A DNA stretch of 9,471 nt from Nitrosopumilaceae archaeon (GTDB lineage: Archaea > Thermoproteota > Nitrososphaeria > Nitrososphaerales > Nitrosopumilaceae). The notes beneath the pieces are model-generated. The model was not told the DNA's origin and did not search any database. It worked only from the letters and a program-made list of their open reading frames with translations. The translations under genes were made by a program, and so were the position numbers. Positions 5,316 to 9,471 of the stretch are shown one piece after another. The stretch is taken from the NCBI GenBank assembly GCA_007571225.1, contig RKRU01000043.1, forward strand, positions 1 through 9,471, written 5' to 3'. Position 1 is the stretch's first letter; every line of letters starts with the position of its first letter.

Positions 5316-7013
5316 ATGGCTTTTTTAAGGAGGCCATATCATGTCCTATTGTTGAAGGGCCCGTCACATATGTATGGCAGCAGTACGATGATTGCGTCGG
5401 CCTGCACGGCTGCCCTGCTTGTCTTGGCAGGCAGCAGCATGGCGTACGCACAGGAGGGCGACTACTCGGATGTGGCGGCAGTAATCGAGACCCCGATGGG
5501 CCAGCTCGTAATAGAGTTCTTTCCAGACGACGCACCGAACCACGTAGACAACTTTATCATGCTGGCAGAGGCGGGCTTTTACGACGAAACCCTATTTCAC
5601 AGAATAATTCCAAACTTTATGATCCAAGCAGGTGATCCGAACACCGTTGCAGGTGATCCAAATACTTGGGGGACCGGAGGTCCGTCCCATACGGTGGATG
5701 CCGAGTTTAACGACATAAAACACGATAGGGGCATAGTCTCCATGGCCAGGTCTCAAAACCCCAACAGCGCCGGTTCACAGTTCTTTATAGTACATCAAAA
5801 CTCAAACTTTCTTGATGGACAGTACACGGTCTTTGGCAGGCTTGCCACGGAGTCGAGTTTTGAGACCCTTGACAGGATAGCCGCAGTCACGACTGGCATG
5901 GCCGACAGGCCCGTCGAACCGGAACAGGTAAGAATTACGACAGTATCCATTGTGGATCGCTCTGGAGTTTCAGGTGCACCTGTCCTCCCTACGCCCGACC
6001 GCGTAGAGTCGGCCATATCGGTAATGCCTGGAGGTGAGCAGCACTACGAGAGCGATGATCTGGGAATTGCATTTACCGCCCCTGCTGGGTGGTTACTGCA
6101 AGAGCCGGGTCGGACGAATCCGATTGCACCCGATGTAGTGGCGGTGGGTCCAGTAACTGACGGCACAAATCCGCAAATCTATGTGTATGTGGTGGGTAAT
6201 GAAGGACAGATGTCACTGGACGAGATCGTCACCTCCCGGATGGCGGACCTACAAGGTTCCATAGACGATGAAACCATAACACAGTTCTCAGAAAAGTCTG
6301 GAGTGGTGGCAGGCCTCCCTGCGCATGTCCTAGAGGCCACCGAACTGATCACCATAGGCAACAGAACCGTTCACGTGACGTTCACAGAGGTTCTGATTCT
6401 CGGGGATGAGAACTATTATTCCTTGTCGTATGCCAACATACCGATGAACTTCCGTGAGGAACTCCCCAAATTTGAGAAGGTGCTAGAGTCGTTTGTAGTG
6501 CTAGGACTGACCGACCGGGAAGAGGCAGCCGGGCAGGTCGAGTCGCAGCAGCAACTAGATGAAGAGCAGCCCGAACTGATTACTACTGACCAACCCACGG
6601 AGGCAGGTGACTCCGGCGACGGTGGCGGCTGTCTGATTGCAACTGCCGCATTTGGTTCTGAGATGGCCCCGCAGGTCCAAGCACTGAGGGAGCTGAGGGA
6701 CAATACGGTCATGGCAACCCAATCGGGACAGGCATTCATGTCCGGTTTTAATACAATATACTATTCGTTCTCGCCGGCCGTTGCCGATCTTGAGCGTGAG
6801 CATCCAGAATTCCAAGAGATGGTAAGGGCGCTCATCACTCCGATGCTTGCATCGTTGTCGCTACTGGCCACAGTCGACATCGACTCTGATGCCGAGATGC
6901 TTGCATACGGTTCTGCCGTGATACTGATGAATATTGGAATGTATGTTGCGGCGCCCGTGGCCGCGTTCGTCCTTGCCGGCAGGACGCTGTACGCTAGGCG
7001 CAGCCGTCTGTAG
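5316..7013 (+). CDS. Membrane-anchored extracellular cyclophilin-type peptidyl-prolyl isomerase with CFI-box C-terminal domain
   Basis: Exported proline isomerase, likely folding proteins outside the membrane. In the longest reading (565 aa) a signal peptide covers about 22-46, ending SMAYA-Q. Residues 53-214 are a cyclophilin: FHRIIPNFMIQAGD carries the catalytic Arg96 and Gln104, and SAGSQFFI carries Gln155 and Phe157. The human CypA tryptophan is Phe165 here, common in cyclosporin-insensitive prokaryotic forms. Residues about 241-397 form a second domain (DDLGIAFTAPAGWLLQEP) resembling PsbP/DUF1795-like folds; this is tentative. An acidic Gln/Glu linker (400-435) leads to GGGCLIATAAFGS (Cys439) with LRELRD and YYSFSPAVAD, the CFI-box C-terminal module. 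A membrane span (531-555) and the basic tail RRSRL follow. The true start is unsettled: 5316 (n-region with Arg5, Arg6), 5349/5352 TTG, or 5370 ATG. Confidence 0.9.
   Translation: MAFLRRPYHVLLLKGPSHMYGSSTMIASACTAALLVLAGSSMAYAQEGDYSDVAAVIETPMGQLVIEFFPDDAPNHVDNFIMLAEAGFYDETLFHRIIPNFMIQAGDPNTVAGDPNTWGTGGPSHTVDAEFNDIKHDRGIVSMARSQNPNSAGSQFFIVHQNSNFLDGQYTVFGRLATESSFETLDRIAAVTTGMADRPVEPEQVRITTVSIVDRSGVSGAPVLPTPDRVESAISVMPGGEQHYESDDLGIAFTAPAGWLLQEPGRTNPIAPDVVAVGPVTDGTNPQIYVYVVGNEGQMSLDEIVTSRMADLQGSIDDETITQFSEKSGVVAGLPAHVLEATELITIGNRTVHVTFTEVLILGDENYYSLSYANIPMNFREELPKFEKVLESFVVLGLTDREEAAGQVESQQQLDEEQPELITTDQPTEAGDSGDGGGCLIATAAFGSEMAPQVQALRELRDNTVMATQSGQAFMSGFNTIYYSFSPAVADLEREHPEFQEMVRALITPMLASLSLLATVDIDSDAEMLAYGSAVILMNIGMYVAAPVAAFVLAGRTLYARRSRL
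5327..5355 (+). promoter_or_regulatory. Perfect Shine-Dalgarno followed by a four-codon minigene (Met-Ser-Tyr-Cys-stop)
   Basis: AAGGAGG (5327-5333) is followed after 7 bases by ATG at 5341-5343, which would be the expected start. That ATG is in the wrong frame for the isomerase and stops after four codons at TGA 5353-5355. In the isomerase frame the next codons are TTG at 5349 and 5352 and ATG at 5370. Either this is a leader minigene with reinitiation downstream, or a base is missing in the sequence, or the Shine-Dalgarno match is chance coding sequence (Leu-Arg-Arg) of the longer reading. Confidence 0.45.
5628..5669 (+). repeat. In-frame 21-base near-tandem repeat inside the isomerase
   Basis: GCAGGTGATCC occurs at 5628-5638 and 5649-5659, 21 bases apart. 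The two units encode AGDPNTV and AGDPNTW (residues 105-118). The segment lies in the loop after the catalytic FHRIIPNFMIQ motif. Prokaryotic and archaeal cyclophilins often have a similar GDP-rich doubled loop, so this is probably an old family feature, though the DNA copies remain close. Confidence 0.6.
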
Positions 7014-7133
7014 ACCTGGTGAGTGTGGACCGTAGTAAACGGGACAGACATTCGCTCCTACAGACCAATATTGGAACATAAAACGGGTTTTCTGGTTGCC
7101 AGTCTTTATCATTACCACTGCGTCAGGCAGCTA

Positions 7134-8501
7134 TTACCACAAATCATCCACTTCGTCAAGATCTCTGTGTTCCCTATCGGTATCCTGCTTGGCTAGTCTG
7201 AGCCTAGATATGTCCCTGTCATAGAAGAGATCTATACTCCAGTCAAGCAACACCCTGAGCCTCTTCTCGGCTGACGGTATCTTGAAGAGGTATATCCCTC
7301 TCCATACAAACCATGCCCAGAATCCCGAGATGTTCATGCCGAAGATGGACGCGATCCCGGTCCTCTTGCCTATTATGGCCATCTGTCCCCTCTGTTTGTA
7401 GACAAATTTCTGCATCTTCCTGTTTCTGATAAGTGAGATGAGGTTATTTGCAGCCACCTTGGCCTGCGCCTCTGCAACTTGGGCAGTGGGGGGAACGGGA
7501 ATCTTCGTATCGGGATCGACTGAGAAGGCACAGTCCCCCACCGCAAAGACTCCGGGGAATTCAGGTACTTGCATGTATTCGTTTACCACGACCTTTCCTT
7601 TTTCGGTCTTTAACATGGCCCTCTTGATCGTATTTACAGGAGTCACGCCGGCAGTCCAGATTAGGGTTCTTGACATGATTACGTCCGTTTTTTTGTTGTT
7701 GCCACTGCTACTACCACTGCTACTACCAACGGCCGCCACACTCTTTATCTTCACCTCATTCCCGTCAAAACTCTGCACTGCAGTCAGTAACCTAAACTCC
7801 ACCCCTCTGTCCTCCATCTTTCTCACTGCAAACTCTGCCAGCTTCTGATCAAATCCTGGGAGTATGGATGACTGCGCCTCCAACACCACCACCCGTATAT
7901 CTTCCCTCTGGATGGTGTGATAATGTTTTCTGGCATCTAGTAGTAGATCCATAAGCTCGCCGGCAGTCTCCACTCCGGCAAAGCCGCCCCCCACAACTAC
8001 AAAATTCAGCAGGCTCCTGCGCCGTATCGGGTCCGTCTCGTTCTCGGACTGTTCTAGCATGTCGATTACACGGTTTCGCAGCGCAACTGCGTCGCCAAGG
8101 GTCTTCATGGTGTATGCGTTGCTCTCCACATCTGTCATTCCAAAGAAGTTACTCTCGCTTCCAAGCGCAACCACCAGAAAATCATAGTGAATGGAGACGC
8201 CCCTTCTGTCCCTTGTACCCCACAGCCCCACCGTCTTTCCATACGGATCTATTCCCCTGACCCTTCCCTCATAGAACTTGATTTTTTCACAGACGGCGCG
8301 TATGGGCGTAACTATGTGCCTAGTCTCTAGCATGCCGGATACGACTTGGGGCAGCATGGGCGTAAACAAAAGAAAGTTGTCCTCACTCACCATAATGATC
8401 TCCGTATTATGATCGTCTCCAAACTCTACCTCCAGTCGTCTTGCGCACTCCACCCCTGAAAAGCCGCCACCGGCTATCACGATCCTTCTTTTGCCCCTCA
8501 T
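7134..8501 (-). CDS. ndh: Type II NADH dehydrogenase (NDH-2), FAD-dependent
   Basis: Single-subunit flavoenzyme passing electrons from NAD(P)H to quinone at the membrane without pumping protons. The start ATG at 8499-8501 gives 455 aa beginning MRGKRRIVIAGGG and lies about 27 bases after a TATA box, so it is probably leaderless. A longer frame to 8585 adds 28 residues unlike the family. FAD Rossmann motif GGGFSG is at 11-16 and the NAD(P)H Rossmann motif VVVGGGFAG at 168-176. FAD contacts are in VFAVGDCAF (318-326), with the conserved PPTAQVAEAQA at 337-347. Residues 393-407 are aromatic and amphipathic (FWAWFVWRGIYLFKI), fitting membrane attachment. Residues 259-268 are a Gly/Ser-rich insert. 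The tail after 436 is highly charged. It converges on the isomerase across 120 bases (7014-7133) with no clear terminator hairpin. Substrate preference (NADH, NADPH or sulfide in related SQR) is not proven. Confidence 0.88.
   Translation of the reverse strand: MRGKRRIVIAGGGFSGVECARRLEVEFGDDHNTEIIMVSEDNFLLFTPMLPQVVSGMLETRHIVTPIRAVCEKIKFYEGRVRGIDPYGKTVGLWGTRDRRGVSIHYDFLVVALGSESNFFGMTDVESNAYTMKTLGDAVALRNRVIDMLEQSENETDPIRRRSLLNFVVVGGGFAGVETAGELMDLLLDARKHYHTIQREDIRVVVLEAQSSILPGFDQKLAEFAVRKMEDRGVEFRLLTAVQSFDGNEVKIKSVAAVGSSSGSSSGNNKKTDVIMSRTLIWTAGVTPVNTIKRAMLKTEKGKVVVNEYMQVPEFPGVFAVGDCAFSVDPDTKIPVPPTAQVAEAQAKVAANNLISLIRNRKMQKFVYKQRGQMAIIGKRTGIASIFGMNISGFWAWFVWRGIYLFKIPSAEKRLRVLLDWSIDLFYDRDISRLRLAKQDTDREHRDLDEVDDLW
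7702..7728 (-). repeat. 12-base tandem repeat encoding a Gly-Ser insert in NDH-2
   Basis: On the plus strand CCACTGCTACTA is present twice in perfect tandem (7702-7713, 7714-7725) plus a partial third unit CCA. In the NDH-2 frame it encodes GSSSGSSSG, followed by NNKK, in a loop between beta strands before SRTLIWTAG. It is a multiple of three, so copy-number change keeps the frame. Confidence 0.85.
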
Positions 8502-8523
8502 CAGACAACAATCTAGGCTGTTT

Positions 8524-8534
8524 GATAATATATG
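8524..8534 (-). promoter_or_regulatory. TATA box of the NDH-2 gene
   Basis: Minus-strand CATATATTATC has its centre about 27 bases before the ATG at 8501. The transcript would begin at or next to the start codon. This spacing is the main reason for preferring 8501 over the longer frame, which would place the TATA box inside coding sequence. Confidence 0.65.
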
Positions 8535-8536
8535 CT

Positions 8537-8553
8537 GTGGGAGGAGGAGGGTG
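8537..8553. repeat. 17-base perfect mirror repeat upstream of the NDH-2 TATA box
   Basis: GTGGGAGGAGGAGGGTG reads the same backwards on one strand, with a purine-only core of 13 bases. It sits three bases upstream of the TATA box, in the position of the archaeal BRE or activator sites. Such mirror purine tracts can form triplex DNA under supercoiling. A role here is inference. Confidence 0.5.
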
Positions 8554-8587
8554 CTGGTACCTAGCGAGCCGGAAAGTATCTGCATGG

Positions 8588-9259
8588 TTACACGTGCGTT
8601 ATGCTAGAGCGCAGTACATCATACGCGCGTGCAGCATCCTTCTCCCTCACAATCACAATCACATCACTCTGTCCAAAGTAGACATTGACCATCTCTATTC
8701 TTGCGGTGTGTAGAACCTTTGCCACATGGGAGACTACGTCAGAAGACTGGTATGCTGCATCTGGGATCACAATCCTGATCTTGGCCAGTCCGGTACTGAA
8801 GATCTCACTACTTCCGCCGCGCATGTCGTTGAATATCTCCCTGACGCTCTTCATGTCTTCGGCAAAGAGTCGAAACGAGTTGGAGTGTCTGAACAGGTCA
8901 TAGTCGCTGCCCATTCTGGCAAACCGGTTTAGCATCTCTGTAGGCCCCATCCGGTCAAACTCCTCTGCAGAAAACCTGATGTCCATCATGCCGTCTGTAA
9001 GTATCAGTCTGGCGTTCTTCAGAACCGACTCCTCTTCCACATCCCTCTTATCCTCAAAACTGTCTGCATACCTCTTGATGGCGACTACAACCGTGTTCAG
9101 GTTGACTGGACTTCCTAGCATCTGTTCAACCGCCGGCCGGATCTTGACTGCAAGCGCGGTGTAGTTTATCAGATCCATTCTTATACAGTCATATATTGAA
9201 CGGTTTCCTGTGACTATCTCCCTTACCGCATCGGGTACGGATGTTCCTGTAGTTCTCAT
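8588..9259 (-). CDS. Conserved-looking archaeal protein with a C-terminal ACT-like domain
   Basis: Predicted 223-aa soluble protein. I chose ATG 9257-9259 because the preceding 44 codons are an AT-rich, Phe/Ile/Tyr-rich translation of the promoter region, and a TATA-like element lies about 26 bases before this ATG. Residues 5-68 look like a helical, winged-helix-like domain (SVPDAVREIVTGNRSIYDCIRM, NLNTVVVAIKRYA). Residues 84-145 form alternating strands and helices. Residues 160-220 (KIRIVIPDAAY, SSDVVSHVAKVLHTARIEMVNVYFG, DVIVIVREKDAARAYDVL) show the beta-alpha-beta-beta-alpha-beta order of ACT small-molecule-sensing domains. A ligand-responsive regulator is possible. NDH-2 follows 86 bases downstream on the same strand but appears to have its own promoter. 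Ligand and targets are unknown. Confidence 0.8.
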   Translation of the reverse strand: MRTTGTSVPDAVREIVTGNRSIYDCIRMDLINYTALAVKIRPAVEQMLGSPVNLNTVVVAIKRYADSFEDKRDVEEESVLKNARLILTDGMMDIRFSAEEFDRMGPTEMLNRFARMGSDYDLFRHSNSFRLFAEDMKSVREIFNDMRGGSSEIFSTGLAKIRIVIPDAAYQSSDVVSHVAKVLHTARIEMVNVYFGQSDVIVIVREKDAARAYDVLRSSITHV

Positions 9260-9279
9260 ACAGTGTTGTGATATGTAAC

Positions 9280-9289
9280 TAATAATAAT
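9280..9289 (-). promoter_or_regulatory. TATA-like element of the ACT-like gene
   Basis: Minus-strand ATTATTATTA covers positions -30 to -21 relative to the ATG at 9259, consistent with a leaderless transcript. A second AT-rich element, TTTTTATATTAC, lies a little further upstream and would give a leader of about 15 bases without a Shine-Dalgarno. Which is used cannot be decided by eye. Confidence 0.45.
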
Positions 9290-9322
9290 CTTTTGTAATA
9301 TAAAAAGTAAATAAAAAATAAA

Positions 9323-9332
9323 CTTATATAAT
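9323..9332 (+). promoter_or_regulatory. TATA box of the right-edge gene
   Basis: CTTATATAAT is a strong archaeal TATA match. A start about 26 bases downstream falls near 9354, giving a leader of roughly 12 bases that contains the AGGTGA ribosome binding site. It shares the 106-base divergent region with the ACT-like gene's promoter. Confidence 0.6.
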
Positions 9333-9352
9333 GTCATACACATAACATAAAC

Positions 9353-9358
9353 AGGTGA
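9353..9358 (+). promoter_or_regulatory. Ribosome binding site that selects the ATG at 9366
   Basis: AGGTGA matches the archaeal 16S anti-Shine-Dalgarno and ends 7 bases before ATG 9366. A competing ATG at 9361 stops after 12 codons, so the 9366 start is the coding one. Confidence 0.6.
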
Positions 9359-9365
9359 ATATGAC

Positions 9366-9471
9366 ATGTTCTTTGAGAACGAGACAGACAAAATTCTGAA
9401 GAAACTGTTCTCCGATCCATTCTTTGGATTTGAGAATTCGCTTGGGACTGCGTGCGGGTCTTCCCGTTGCG
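9366..9471 (+). CDS. 5' end of an unidentified gene, cut by the window edge
   Basis: Thirty-five codons remain open to the right edge, beginning MFFENETDKILKKLFSDPFF. Strong TATA and Shine-Dalgarno signals with correct spacing support it as real. The start, with aromatic and charged residues and a Phe-Phe-Gly segment, faintly recalls the N-termini of small heat-shock (Hsp20) proteins, but too little is present to name it. Two cysteines (residues 30 and 35) occur in the visible part. Confidence 0.6.
   Translation, partial: MFFENETDKILKKLFSDPFFGFENSLGTACGSSRC

Noticed and set aside
8502..8585. 28-codon N-terminal extension of NDH-2
   Set aside because: It would contain the TATA box and precede the normal FAD-motif N-terminus; ATG 8501 fits both family and promoter spacing.
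9260..9391. 44-codon hydrophobic N-terminal extension of the ACT-like protein, which could pass for a membrane span
   Set aside because: It is a translation of AT-rich promoter DNA and runs across the divergent promoter and start of the right-edge gene.
1..9471. CRISPR array, insertion sequence, integrase site, rRNA or tRNA
   Set aside because: No regularly spaced identical repeats of the right length, no transposase or terminal repeats, and no conserved RNA signatures were seen on either strand.

Overview
The window looks like a chromosomal segment of an ammonia-oxidising-type archaeon (Thaumarchaeota/Nitrososphaerota). The evidence is a D-family DNA polymerase large subunit, archaeal TATA-type promoters about 26 bases ahead of start codons, a secreted surface protein of the repeat type common in Nitrosopumilus and Cenarchaeum relatives, and a secreted cyclophilin with a C-terminal 'CFI-box' tail. 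By eye the coding DNA is close to balanced or slightly GC-rich, with AT-rich intergenic pockets. That fits a Cenarchaeum-like lineage better than the AT-rich Nitrosopumilus genomes; this placement is inference.

Layout. Bases 1-1340 (+) hold the C-terminal part of the DNA polymerase D large subunit. It meets glyA (serine hydroxymethyltransferase, 1341-2675, -) tail to tail with no base between the stop codons. Upstream of glyA on the same strand is an exported two-repeat surface protein (2713-4161, -). Then comes a 564-base gap with several small dyad symmetries but no convincing gene (4162-4725), followed by a small basic coiled-coil protein (4726-5061, -). A divergent promoter region (5062-5315) leads into a large membrane-anchored extracellular peptidyl-prolyl isomerase (5316-7013, +). 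This converges on a type II NADH dehydrogenase (7134-8501, -), behind which lies a conserved-looking ACT-like protein of unknown role (8588-9259, -). A divergent AT-rich promoter region ends in the first 35 codons of a further plus-strand gene cut by the window edge.

How the genes relate. There is no obvious single operon. Replication (polymerase D), one-carbon metabolism (glyA) and respiration (NDH-2) are housekeeping functions. The surface protein and the isomerase both belong to the cell envelope, and the isomerase could fold exported proteins such as the surface protein. Two initiation styles can be seen: glyA, NDH-2 and the ACT-like gene look leaderless, while the surface protein, the isomerase region and the right-edge gene carry Shine-Dalgarno sequences.

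The most unusual points are the domain architecture of the isomerase, a perfect Shine-Dalgarno that points at a four-codon minigene rather than at the isomerase frame, the unexplained structured gap, and a low-complexity Gly-Ser insert in NDH-2. I saw no mobile element, CRISPR array, tRNA or rRNA. No complete new defence or metabolic system is evident.
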